Origin: Sphingomonas sp. QA11
GTDB lineage: Bacteria; Pseudomonadota; Alphaproteobacteria; Sphingomonadales; Sphingomonadaceae
Length of the DNA: 64,000 nucleotides
Assembly (NCBI RefSeq): GCF_028473665.1
Contig: NZ_CP098774.1
Coordinates: 682,001 to 746,000, forward strand
Reading direction: 5' to 3'
Below the pieces are notes generated by a model. It did not search any database and had not been told where the DNA came from. It saw only the letters and a list, made by a program, of their open reading frames with translations. This document shows, piece after piece, positions 25,976-34,049 of the stretch. Each line of letters opens with the position of its first letter. Positions within the stretch are counted from its first letter, which is position 1. The position numbers were made by a program, and so were the translations under genes.

Positions 25976-27448
25976 GTGATGCTCCGTCCTGTCCTCTTCC
26001 TGCATCGCTGGCTTGGCGTCGTCATCGGGGCTGTCATGACGCTCTGGTGCCTGTCCGGGTTCGTCATGATGTATGTCGACTATCCCCGGCTCATGCCTGC
26101 CGAGCAGGTGCGGGGCCTCGCCCCCCTGCATCTGCCGGGGGCGGACGCATTGGCGCATGTCGACCTGCCGGCTGGGACGCCGCTCTCGTCGGCGAAGCTG
26201 GAAATGATGGCGGGACGGCCGGTGCTTCGGGTCGTTCCGATGATCGACCCGACCCGCCCGATCGCCCAGATGCGCATGACGCCCGGCGGCTATGATCTGT
26301 CGTCGGGCAAGGCGATCGCGACGCTGCCGATGGCCGATATTCGCGCCATAGCGACGAGTTTCGGGCGGCGTTTCGGCATTGCGGGGCCGCCCGGATCGGT
26401 TGCGCCGACGGAAATGGATCAGTGGACGGTCCAGGAGTTCAGGCGCAACCAGCCGCTCTACCGGGTCGACTATGACGATCCTTCGGCCACGACGATCTAT
26501 GTCGCGGGCAACAGCGGCGAGGTGGTGCAGCAGACGACGCGGTTCGAACGTTTCTGGGGCTGGCTGGGCGCGGTGCCCCACTGGCTCTACCCGACGATCC
26601 TGCGGCAGAATGGCGAGGCGTGGAACCAGGTGGTCATCTGGACCTCGCTGATCGGGTGCTTCCTTACCGTGACAGGCCTCTGGGTGGGCATTGCCCGGCT
26701 GCGGCGACGGCGCGACGGCAGCATCGGCTCCCCCTATCGCGGGCTATGGTGGTGGCACCACATGTTCGGCCTGTTCTTCGGGCTGTTGACGCTGACCTGG
26801 GTCGCCAGCGGGCTCTTCTCGATGAACCCATGGGGGTTCCTCGACAGCATGGCCGGGTTCGCGGAGCGGCAGCGGCTGGCCGGAACCGTTACATGGGGCG
26901 ATATGCGGGGCGCGATCTCGCGGCTCGGTGCCATGCCGGCCGGGACCGTTCGGCTGGAAAGCGCGCCGCTCGGCGGACGCATGTTTCTCGTCGCAATCGG
27001 CCAGGACGGGCGGATGGTGCGCTTCGGCGCCGGCGGACGACCCGAACCGCTTCGGGCTGAAGCGCTGAAGGTTGCGCTGCGGAACGGTCCGCCTGTCGCC
27101 TCCCTCGACAGGCTCAGCGACGAAGACGCCTATTATTACACCCACAAGTTCCCGACGAAGCTTCCGGTGTGGCGCGCCATTCTGTCCGACGCGGAGGCGA
27201 CGCGGCTCTATATCGACCCTGACTCGGGCAAGCTGATCCGCGCGTTCGATCGCAATGGCCGGCGTTTTCGCTGGCTGCAGGATGGGCTGCACAGCCTGGA
27301 TTTCCCCATTCTCCGGTCACGGCCGCTATGGGATGTCGTCGTTCTGCTACTGCTGGCGGCGGTAACCCTGGTCTGTGGAACGGGTACCTGGATGGGCGTT
27401 CGCAAGCTCGGCCGCGACTGGCGCAGGATGCGTCGCCGTCGCAGATGA
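25976..27448 (+). CDS. PepSY-associated transmembrane protein
   Basis: 490 residues starting GTG 25976 or ATG 25979. The N-terminal helix with FLHRWLGVVIG and further helices at about 215-235, 258-280 and 455-475 flank two periplasmic PepSY-like portions. WWWHHMFGLFFG and LHRWLG carry conserved His residues that could bind haem, as in PepSY_TM proteins linked to iron or corrinoid uptake. It is translated from the same riboswitch-controlled transcript as the TonB receptor. A plausible role is reduction of corrinoid or metal during import. Confidence 0.82.
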   Translation: MMLRPVLFLHRWLGVVIGAVMTLWCLSGFVMMYVDYPRLMPAEQVRGLAPLHLPGADALAHVDLPAGTPLSSAKLEMMAGRPVLRVVPMIDPTRPIAQMRMTPGGYDLSSGKAIATLPMADIRAIATSFGRRFGIAGPPGSVAPTEMDQWTVQEFRRNQPLYRVDYDDPSATTIYVAGNSGEVVQQTTRFERFWGWLGAVPHWLYPTILRQNGEAWNQVVIWTSLIGCFLTVTGLWVGIARLRRRRDGSIGSPYRGLWWWHHMFGLFFGLLTLTWVASGLFSMNPWGFLDSMAGFAERQRLAGTVTWGDMRGAISRLGAMPAGTVRLESAPLGGRMFLVAIGQDGRMVRFGAGGRPEPLRAEALKVALRNGPPVASLDRLSDEDAYYYTHKFPTKLPVWRAILSDAEATRLYIDPDSGKLIRAFDRNGRRFRWLQDGLHSLDFPILRSRPLWDVVVLLLLAAVTLVCGTGTWMGVRKLGRDWRRMRRRRR

Positions 27449-27464
27449 CCGGCTGATACGTCGC

Positions 27465-28427
27465 TTAATTCGCGGCGAGGGTTTCCTTGGGGGAGATGTA
27501 ACTGGCATCATGCGCAAAGGGCAGTTCCTCACCGTCGCGCATCGCCTTCAGCACCGCCGCGAAATCGGTCGCGCACCGGAATCCAAGCACCCGCTCCGCC
27601 AGGCCTGAATCATACACCCGGTCGATCGATCGGGGCAGGTGCCAGCCATATCGTTCATACAAGGCAGCGGCGTCGGGGAAATGCCGGGCGATCACCGCGG
27701 GGGCATCGGCCTTGAGTGCCGCTACCTCGTCGCGTGCGAAGGGCGTTGGTGCGGAGACGATGAAAGTGCCGAAGCCGATCTTCGGAGCCCGTTCCAGCGC
27801 GATGACATGCGCTTCGGCCGCGTCCTCCACCGTCAATCGTCGATGAAGCAGTTCATTGGCTTTCATGTTCTCGCCTGACAGGTCGTGGTGGGTGTCGTCG
27901 TCCTCGGGAAAGAAACGCGACGTGCGCAGCACGATGACGGGCAGGCCATGGTCCCTGTGGATCAGGCGGCAGAGCTGTTCGGCGGCGAGCTTCGTCACGC
28001 CGTAGATGTTGCGCGGCTCAAGCGGCGCCATCTCCTCGTCGATCCAAACCGCCGTCTCGCCTCGCGCCTCGCGGATCGCGGTCGAGATCATCAGCGACGT
28101 GGTCGAGGTGAAGACGAACCGGCTCGCCCTGGCCGCGACCGCTGCCTCGATCAGGTTGAGTGTCCCGCTGCTGTTCACGTCGATGAACGCCTGGTTCGGA
28201 TAGCGCACGATATCCGGCTTGTGCAGCGCACCGCCATGGATGACCGCCTCGATCCCGCGCTCGCCGAACAGCCGGTCGATCAGCGCCCGGTCGGCGACGG
28301 TGCCGACGACATCGGTGTCGGTGCCCGGCGCGATATCCAGGCCGGTGACGTCATGGCCCAGGGCCCGGAGGCGGGGTGCGAGGAAGCGGCCGAGCCAGCC
28401 GCTCGACCCGGTAAGAAGAATGCGCAT
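27465..28427 (-). CDS. NAD-dependent epimerase/dehydratase (extended SDR)
   Basis: 320 residues. The Rossmann motif TGSSGWLGRFLAPRL is at residues 6-20, FTSTTSLM carries the active-site Ser/Thr, and the catalytic YGVTK appears near 142. The C-terminal half is the substrate domain. It is similar to sugar-nucleotide or steroid-type epimerases, but the substrate is not clear. It is last in the minus-strand operon that begins with scoA, and its ATG overlaps the stop of a tiny upstream frame (TGATG). Confidence 0.85.
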   Translation of the reverse strand: MRILLTGSSGWLGRFLAPRLRALGHDVTGLDIAPGTDTDVVGTVADRALIDRLFGERGIEAVIHGGALHKPDIVRYPNQAFIDVNSSGTLNLIEAAVAARASRFVFTSTTSLMISTAIREARGETAVWIDEEMAPLEPRNIYGVTKLAAEQLCRLIHRDHGLPVIVLRTSRFFPEDDDTHHDLSGENMKANELLHRRLTVEDAAEAHVIALERAPKIGFGTFIVSAPTPFARDEVAALKADAPAVIARHFPDAAALYERYGWHLPRSIDRVYDSGLAERVLGFRCATDFAAVLKAMRDGEELPFAHDASYISPKETLAAN

Positions 28428-28516
28428 CAGCTTCTGCTTTTCCGTTTGGGGAGCGTCGCCACCCGGATCTCGAGCGCGGCGGCGAGAACGAGAGAAGGCA
28501 GGAGCGCGATCGTCAT
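28427..28516 (-). CDS. possible 29-residue coupling peptide
   Basis: A short frame, MTIALLPSLVLAAALEIRVA followed by a basic tail, whose TGA overlaps the ATG of the epimerase (TGATG). The N-terminal half is hydrophobic. The ribosome site is weak (AAGG too close to the ATG). It may be a leader that couples translation in the 113-nt gap, or chance. Confidence 0.3.
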   Translation of the reverse strand: MTIALLPSLVLAAALEIRVATLPKRKSRS

Positions 28517-28540
28517 GCCTTCTTCGTACCTCGGCGCGTG

Positions 28541-29452
28541 TTATCGGCGCAATACAGCCGGCTGTTTCCTGTCGAACGCTGCGTTGATGAACGTCACGCT
28601 CTCCGCCAGTACCGGGGCCTTGCCCCGAAACGGCCTGGACAACGCCATCACGACACCCTCGTGGTTGAGCCCCGGAAGGACAAGCAGGGAGACCGGCGCC
28701 CCCAGCGTCTTGAGCCTGGCTTCGAGACGCAGCGCGTTGCGTGGTCGCACCGTCGTGTCCTTGTCGCCGGTAACGAGCAGCATTGGCGGGGCGTCCGCCC
28801 GCGCGAAATTGATCGGCTGGGTCATCCCCGGATCGGCCACGCCCTTCATCGCCTCTTCCGCACGCTGCGAACTCCAGGGGTAGAAGTCATAAGGGCCACT
28901 CAGCCCGACCGCTGCCTTGATGATTCCCGGATCGACGCCGGCCGCCTCAAGCCAGCGCGGGTCGAGTGCCAGCATCGCGACGGTATAGGCACCGGCGGAA
29001 TGGCCCGCGATCGCAATCCGTTCCGGGTCGCCGCCATATTCACCGATATGGTCGCGGGTCCATCTCACCGCTTCGGCGCCGTCTTCCAGGAAGGCAGGGA
29101 AGCGTACACTCGGTACCTTGCGATAATCGGGCACGACCACGACGAAACCCGCCTTGGCATAGGCGCGCGCAGCGAAGGCATAGGCGCGGCGGTTGCCCTT
29201 GGCCCAGCCGCCGCCATACCAGAAGATCAGCACCGGGCGCTTCGCCTTGGCCTCGCCGGAGGGGCGCCAGACGTCGAGCGTCTGGCCATGCGTGCCGAAG
29301 GGCAGGGCGCTGCCCGGCCTGCTGGAGCCGGTGCCGCCGCCAGCCGCGCCGTCGAGCAGGCTCAGCAGGCCGGGCGGGGAGATGAAGGCCGCCATCAGGC
29401 CTGCGACAAGGGCCAGAAGGATGGCTGCGGCGATGGCGACACGCCGGATCAC
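28541..29452 (-). CDS. alpha/beta hydrolase (carboxylesterase type, membrane-anchored)
   Basis: 303 residues. An N-terminal hydrophobic helix (4-25) could be a signal anchor. The hydrolase has the oxyanion YGGGW (variant of HGGGW), the nucleophile elbow GHSAGA (about 145) and a catalytic His in LNHEGV near the C-terminus, so the triad is complete. It probably hydrolyses an ester or lactone in the periplasm or at the membrane. It overlaps the GST stop by four bases, so it is co-translated in the CoA-transferase operon. Confidence 0.85.
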   Translation of the reverse strand: MIRRVAIAAAILLALVAGLMAAFISPPGLLSLLDGAAGGGTGSSRPGSALPFGTHGQTLDVWRPSGEAKAKRPVLIFWYGGGWAKGNRRAYAFAARAYAKAGFVVVVPDYRKVPSVRFPAFLEDGAEAVRWTRDHIGEYGGDPERIAIAGHSAGAYTVAMLALDPRWLEAAGVDPGIIKAAVGLSGPYDFYPWSSQRAEEAMKGVADPGMTQPINFARADAPPMLLVTGDKDTTVRPRNALRLEARLKTLGAPVSLLVLPGLNHEGVVMALSRPFRGKAPVLAESVTFINAAFDRKQPAVLRR

Positions 29453-30132
29453 ACCCGGAAGTCGGCAGTGACGGTGCCGGCGGCGGCGAGTTCGGCTTCA
29501 TGCCCCGTCTCGCGCCAGCTTTCGGTCAGGGCGACGCTTTCCCATTCGCGCATCGCGGGATGATCGAGGATATGCGCAACCCAGGTAGCGCCAGCGGTCC
29601 CGACATCCAGTCCATAGGTGCGGACACGAAAGGCGACCGGCGCGTAAAAGGCGTCGACCGCCGAGAAGTCGGGGCCGGCCAGCCACGGCCCGCCAAAGCG
29701 CGAAAGTCCCTCGGCCCAGAGCTCGCCGATCCGCGCGACCTGGCGCTCAAGCGCTGGCGAGGGCGCCCTGAGCGCGACGCGGACACCCACATTCATCGTG
29801 CAGTCGTTGCGCAATGCCCCGAAACCGCCATGCATCTCGGCTGCCGCGCAAATGGCCCAGGCCCGTGCCGCCTCATCCCGCGGCCAGATGCCCGGATGAC
29901 GCTCGGCGAGATACAGGACGATCCCGAAGGAATCCCACACGGTGCGATCGCCGTCGAGCAGCACCGGCACCTGCCCGCTCGGCGAGAAGGCGCGGAAATC
30001 CGCATAATTATCCGGTTTCGCGAACGGTTCGATGCGCTCGGCGAACGGAATGGCCAAGGCTCTCATCAGCAGCCATGGCCGCAGCGACCAGCTCGAATAG
30101 TTCCGATTGGCGGTGATGAGGGTGTAGGCCAT
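29449..30132 (-). CDS. glutathione S-transferase family protein
   Basis: 227 residues with an N-terminal thioredoxin-like domain. The active-site Ser region is NYSSWSLRPWLLM, the cis-Pro is in GQVPVLL, and the Glu/Asp-Ser glutathione contact is WDSFGIVLYL. An all-helical C-terminal domain follows. This pattern belongs to the YfcF/Zeta-like bacterial GSTs. It may conjugate or isomerise a degradation intermediate. Its ATG overlaps the scoB stop (TGATG), placing it in the same operon. Confidence 0.88.
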   Translation of the reverse strand: MAYTLITANRNYSSWSLRPWLLMRALAIPFAERIEPFAKPDNYADFRAFSPSGQVPVLLDGDRTVWDSFGIVLYLAERHPGIWPRDEAARAWAICAAAEMHGGFGALRNDCTMNVGVRVALRAPSPALERQVARIGELWAEGLSRFGGPWLAGPDFSAVDAFYAPVAFRVRTYGLDVGTAGATWVAHILDHPAMREWESVALTESWRETGHEAELAAAGTVTADFRV

Positions 30133-30767
30133 CAGGCCTGATACTGCGCCGTCGTCTTCGCCGCTATCTCGTCCGTCGTCACGCCCGGCGCCATCTCGAT
30201 CAGCCGGAAGGGGGACTGATGATCGGGCCGCTGGAACACGGCGAGATCAGTGATGATCATGTCGACCACATTCTTGCCGGTCAGCGGCAGGGTGCAGGTC
30301 GGGATGAACTTCGGGTCGCCGTTCTTGCTGGTATGCTCCATCACCACGATGATCTTCTTCACGCCGGCGACCAGATCCATGGCGCCGCCCATGCCCTTGA
30401 TCATCTTGCCCGGGATCATCCAGTTGGCGATATCGCCATTCTGGGCAACTTCCATCGCGCCGAGGACGGTCAGGTCGATGTGCCCGCCGCGGATCATCGC
30501 GAAGCTCTGGTCCGAACCGAAATAGGCAGATTGCGGCAGCTCGCTGATGGTCTGCTTGCCGGCGTTGATCAGGTCGGGATCTTCCTCGCCCGCGAACGGG
30601 AAGGGGCCGATGCCAAGCATGCCGTTCTCGGACTGGAGCGTCACTTCGACGCCCTCGGGAATATGGTTCGCCACCAGAGTCGGGATGCCGATGCCGAGGT
30701 TGACGTAAAAGCCGTCCTGCAGCTCGCGCGCGGCACGCGCCGCCATGTCGTCACGGGTCCAGGCCAT
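30132..30767 (-). CDS. scoB: 3-oxoacid CoA-transferase subunit B
   Basis: 211 residues starting at MAWTRDDM. It contains the catalytic Glu in [10 protein letters not shown], which forms the covalent glutamyl-CoA intermediate. It pairs with subunit A to move CoA from succinyl-CoA to a 3-oxoacid such as acetoacetate. It is separated from scoA by a lipoprotein phosphatase gene, an unusual insertion. It lies two bases after that phosphatase and overlaps the downstream GST start, so it remains within one transcript. Confidence 0.93.
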   Translation of the reverse strand: MAWTRDDMAARAARELQDGFYVNLGIGIPTLVANHIPEGVEVTLQSENGMLGIGPFPFAGEEDPDLINAGKQTISELPQSAYFGSDQSFAMIRGGHIDLTVLGAMEVAQNGDIANWMIPGKMIKGMGGAMDLVAGVKKIIVVMEHTSKNGDPKFIPTCTLPLTGKNVVDMIITDLAVFQRPDHQSPFRLIEMAPGVTTDEIAAKTTAQYQA

Positions 30768-30769
30768 TC

Positions 30770-31666
30770 TTATTTCTCCGTGGGTGCGGGCTCGGCCCAG
30801 CGCTTGTCTGCAGGAAACACGTCGTCGAAGCCGCCTTTGAGGCTGCTGCCATAGACGGGGTTGGGAAGCACGAACCAGCCAGCGCCCCATTTTGCCGCGA
30901 TAGGCGCGGCAAGCGTCGCGTCGCGCCGTGGCATGGGGGTGAGGCCGGCATTGAACAGGTCGCTGAAATCGCCGAGCTGGTCGCCGCCCATCGCGATCAC
31001 ACAATATTTCGCAGCGATGGCTGCGCGGCGGCCGTCCTTCTTCGATCCCGTGGCATCGTCGCCGGCGAGGAACAGGGTGTTGCCATGGACTGCCGGGCCA
31101 AGCCCGGCACCGTCTATCGCGGCGCTGGTCTGGGTCGCGTTGCCGGCCGAGCGATTGGTGTTGAACACCACCGTTACGCCCAACGCGCGCAACGCGGTCA
31201 GCGCCTGGACCGCACCGGGGACGGCGGCGACCTTGTCGACGCCCGTCTTCTCCCATGCCTGCCAGCGTGCCTCGTCATAGGGTCGGGGGTTGGTGGCGTC
31301 GGAATATTCGAAGCCCAGGTTGAGTAACACCGTCTCGTCCACATCGAACACCGCGGCGAAGGGCTTCTTGCCGCATGGTACGAAGCCAGGTGCGGCAAGG
31401 GTCACGCCGGGGGCGAGGACGACGCTGTCGACCGGGCGCTTGCGGACCTGGGCCACGACATAGTCGGTCAGGCCACGCCATGCCTGGACGCTGATCGCCG
31501 ATCCTTCGCCCGAGCCGTAGAGATACTGCATGCCAGCGGGGACGGTAGGGGCGGGCAGGGTGGGAGGCGGAGCCACCGGTTCAGCAGCAACCGGGACAGG
31601 CGCCGCTACCGCCGGTAATGGTGTTTGTGCCGTGGAACATGCGGAAAGCGTAATTGCGAGCGCCAA
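30770..31666 (-). CDS. lipoprotein acid phosphatase, HAD class (e(P4)-like)
   Basis: About 298 residues. The TTG at 31666 follows GGGGG and gives a short lipoprotein signal with lipobox LSAC, so the mature protein is anchored to the outer membrane. A Pro/Ala-rich linker precedes a HAD phosphatase domain. The nucleophile motif is [10 protein letters not shown] (about 135), motif II has FNTNRSAGN, and the acidic [10 protein letters not shown] is motif IV. It resembles the e(P4)/class C acid phosphatases that release phosphate from nucleotides outside the cell. It sits oddly between the CoA-transferase subunits. Confidence 0.82.
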   Translation of the reverse strand: MALAITLSACSTAQTPLPAVAAPVPVAAEPVAPPPTLPAPTVPAGMQYLYGSGEGSAISVQAWRGLTDYVVAQVRKRPVDSVVLAPGVTLAAPGFVPCGKKPFAAVFDVDETVLLNLGFEYSDATNPRPYDEARWQAWEKTGVDKVAAVPGAVQALTALRALGVTVVFNTNRSAGNATQTSAAIDGAGLGPAVHGNTLFLAGDDATGSKKDGRRAAIAAKYCVIAMGGDQLGDFSDLFNAGLTPMPRRDATLAAPIAAKWGAGWFVLPNPVYGSSLKGGFDDVFPADKRWAEPAPTEK

Positions 31667-31670
31667 CGCA

Positions 31671-31774
31671 ATCCCCCGCCCGCTTGCGGGAGGGGCTAGG
31701 GGAGGGCATGTCGTCGGGAGGGAGGCATCGTGTCGGACAGGCCCTCTCCCGACCTCTCGCGCAAGCGGGAGAGG
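31671..31774. repeat. REP-like palindromic intergenic element
   Basis: Two GC-rich palindromes, CCCGCTTGCGGGAGGGG at the left and CCTCTCGCGCAAGCGGGAGAGG at the right, are oriented as mirror copies around GGCTAGGGGAGGGC. This is the look of dispersed intergenic repeats seen between genes in sphingomonads. It sits between scoA and the phosphatase inside the operon and may affect transcript stability or termination. Confidence 0.6.
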
Positions 31775-31788
31775 GGAAGAAGGCGCGC

Positions 31789-32496
31789 TCACGCCGCCAC
31801 GCGCTCGCGGACGGTGCGGAATTCGATCTTCTTGTCGTAGGGCGCGCCGACGATCATCCGCTTCACATAGATGCCGGGCAGATGAATGCTGTCCGGATCG
31901 AGGCTGCCGACCGGCACCACTTCCTCCACCTCGGCGACGCAGATCTTCCCTGCGGTTGCCATCGGCGCGTTGAAGTTGCGGGCGGTCTTGCGGAAGATCA
32001 GGTTGCCGCTCTCATCCGCTTTCCAGCCCTTGATGATCGACAGGTCGGCGCGGATGCCGCGTTCCAGGATATATTCCTGGCCGTCGAACACCTTCACTTC
32101 CTTGCCCTCGGCCACCTGGGTGCCGACGCCGGTCTTGGTGTAGAAGCCGGGAATGCCCGCGCCGCCCGCGCGGCAGCGTTCGGCCAGCGTGCCCTGGGGG
32201 CAGAATTCAACCTCGAGCTCGCCCGCCAGATATTGCCGCTCGAACTCCTTGTTCTCGCCGACATAGGAGGAGATCATTTTCTTCACCTGACGGCTGCGCA
32301 ACAGCTTGCCCAGGCCTTCGCCGTCGATCCCGGCATTGTTGCTGGCGATGGTCAGGTCCTTGGTGCCCGCCGCGAGAATGGCGTCGATAAGTCGCTCGGG
32401 AATGCCGCACAGGCCGAACCCGCCAGCGCAGATCGTCATGCCATCGAACAGGAGCCCATCCAGCGCCGCCGCTGCATCGGGATAGAGCTTCTTCAT
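31789..32496 (-). CDS. scoA: 3-oxoacid CoA-transferase subunit A
   Basis: 235 residues. The ATG at 32496 ([12 protein letters not shown]) is chosen because GGAG lies seven bases upstream and this is the family start; further ATGs lie upstream in frame. It has the subunit A features [10 protein letters not shown] (CoA-binding glycine stretch), [12 protein letters not shown] and [14 protein letters not shown]. With scoB it transfers CoA between succinyl-CoA and 3-oxoacids in ketone body or aromatic-compound use. It leads the operon that runs to the epimerase at 27465. Confidence 0.95.
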   Translation of the reverse strand: MKKLYPDAAAALDGLLFDGMTICAGGFGLCGIPERLIDAILAAGTKDLTIASNNAGIDGEGLGKLLRSRQVKKMISSYVGENKEFERQYLAGELEVEFCPQGTLAERCRAGGAGIPGFYTKTGVGTQVAEGKEVKVFDGQEYILERGIRADLSIIKGWKADESGNLIFRKTARNFNAPMATAGKICVAEVEEVVPVGSLDPDSIHLPGIYVKRMIVGAPYDKKIEFRTVRERVAA

Positions 32497-32628
32497 CATC
32501 GTCTCCGCAAACATCCTCTTGGCGCGCATAAGCCATCGGCGCGCCCGCCGGTCAATTGCACGGATACTGCAAGCGCACCTGCACGAAACGCACGCAGCAT
32601 CGACTAGGCTGCCGGATAGTGCCGGCTC

Positions 32629-33543
32629 TCAATAGGCAAGCTTCAGGCCGGGCCGGGGCCAGTCCATGCGGACAAGCTGTCCGGTGCCTGACAAGGTGAT
32701 CCATGCCGTGCGTCTGTCGGGGCCACCCCAGCAGATATTGGTGGTGAACGGATCGGGCGTCGCGATGAACTCGACGAGCTTGCCTGCCGGCGAGATCACG
32801 CTGATCCCGCTCTCGCCGATCGTCGCGACGCAGATATTGCCACTCTCCTCGATGCCGAGCGAATCGAAGAATTTGTAACCGTCCGGGCGATACAGCGGGA
32901 TGCCGGCGCCGCCGAGCCCGATACTTGCGTCGACCTTGCCCGGCCCCGTCACGCTGAACGCCATCAGCCGGCAGGTATAGGTCTCGGCCGCGTAGAGCGT
33001 CGCACCGTCGGGCGAGAGGCCGATGCCGTTGGGATTCTCGCTGGGGAAGATGACTTCTTCGAGAAGACTGCCGTCAGCTTTGGCGTAGAAGATGCCGGTG
33101 ATGTCCCGCTCGCGGGGGCGGTTCTTGCCATGGTCGGTGAACCAGAAGCCGCCATGCGTGTCGAATACGATGTCATTGGGGCCGCGCAGCACGCAGCCGA
33201 AATCGCCATCCCGGTAAAGTGTCTCGACCACCCCGGTTTCGGGGTCGATCCGTTCGATCCGCCCGCCTGAATAGTCATCGGCCTGGCCATGGGGGATCAG
33301 GAGGCCGCCACGTTCGACATAGTTGAAGCCGCCATTGTTGCAGCAATAGAGCTTGCCGTCCGGACCCATTGCGAGACCGTTCGGCCCGCCGCCGGGCCTC
33401 GCTATCGTCTCCGTCGATCCATCCGGTTTTACCCGGGTGATCAGTCCGGCGGCGATCTCGACCAGGATCACGCTGCCATCGGGCATCGCGACGGGGCCTT
33501 CGGGAAAGCGCAGCTCGGTGGCGACGACGGTGAACTGGTTCAT
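32629..33543 (-). CDS. SMP-30/gluconolactonase/LRE family protein
   Basis: 304 residues forming a six-bladed beta-propeller. The start at 33543 has GGGAGAGG upstream. Metal ligand regions are visible: LRFPEGPVAMPDGS (Glu of the divalent-metal site), GGPNGLAMGPDGKLY, GPNDIVFDTHGGFWFTD (Asn and Asp ligands) and NPNGIGLSPDG. It probably opens sugar or other lactones. It lies 132 nt upstream of scoA on the same strand and may share its regulation, though a pathway link is unproven. Confidence 0.88.
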   Translation of the reverse strand: MNQFTVVATELRFPEGPVAMPDGSVILVEIAAGLITRVKPDGSTETIARPGGGPNGLAMGPDGKLYCCNNGGFNYVERGGLLIPHGQADDYSGGRIERIDPETGVVETLYRDGDFGCVLRGPNDIVFDTHGGFWFTDHGKNRPRERDITGIFYAKADGSLLEEVIFPSENPNGIGLSPDGATLYAAETYTCRLMAFSVTGPGKVDASIGLGGAGIPLYRPDGYKFFDSLGIEESGNICVATIGESGISVISPAGKLVEFIATPDPFTTNICWGGPDRRTAWITLSGTGQLVRMDWPRPGLKLAY

Positions 33544-33624
33544 GCCTCTCTCCCGATTTTCGCGGGAGCTTGCCGGTACGGGGGCGGGCTGTCGAGCGCC
33601 TTCATTCATTGATCGTTCACCCGC

Positions 33625-33660
33625 TTGACTACAGGTGTAAACGGTACGATTACAGGTGTG
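33625..33660 (+). promoter_or_regulatory. tandem BlaI/MecI-type operators over a promoter
   Basis: TACAGGTGTA at 33630-33639 matches the BlaI/MecI dyad TACA-NN-TGTA, and a second copy TACAGGTGTG lies at 33651-33660. They are 21 bp apart, two helical turns, on one face of DNA. TTGACT at 33625-33630 is a fitting -35 box, so repressor binding would block transcription of the blaI gene at 33681. Confidence 0.7.
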
Positions 33661-33680
33661 GTCATTACGGAGAGCGAATC

Positions 33681-34049
33681 GTGAGCGAGCGGATCAGCGA
33701 TGCTGAACATGCAGTGATGGAGGTGCTCTGGGACGAGTCGCCCCTGACCGCGCAGGACGTGGCCGAACGCATCCCGCCGGAGCGCGACTGGTCGGCCAAT
33801 ACCGTGAAGACATTGCTCGGCCGGCTGCTGGCCAAGAACATCATCGCGCATCGGGAGGATGGGCGACGGTATCTGTATCACCCGCTCGTCGCGCGGGGCG
33901 ACTATGTCGAGGGCGAATCGCGTCGACTGATGGACCGGCTGTTCGGCGGCAAGCTGACGCCGCTGGTCGCGCATCTCGCCGAGCGTGACGCGCTGACCAA
34001 TGAGGACATCGCCGAGATCGAGGCGCTGCTCAAAGGCCTCAAGTCATGA
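33681..34049 (+). CDS. BlaI/MecI/CopY family transcriptional repressor
   Basis: 122 residues from the GTG at 33681 with GGAG upstream. An N-terminal winged helix (about 5-75: ISDAEHAVMEVLWDESPLTAQDV, then WSANTVKTLLGRLLAK recognition helix) is followed by a dimerisation tail. The proteolytic site region of BlaI (Asn-Phe) is not obvious. It should bind the two operators upstream and repress itself and the BlaR-like gene, whose ATG overlaps its stop (ATGA). Confidence 0.9.
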   Translation: MSERISDAEHAVMEVLWDESPLTAQDVAERIPPERDWSANTVKTLLGRLLAKNIIAHREDGRRYLYHPLVARGDYVEGESRRLMDRLFGGKLTPLVAHLAERDALTNEDIAEIEALLKGLKS

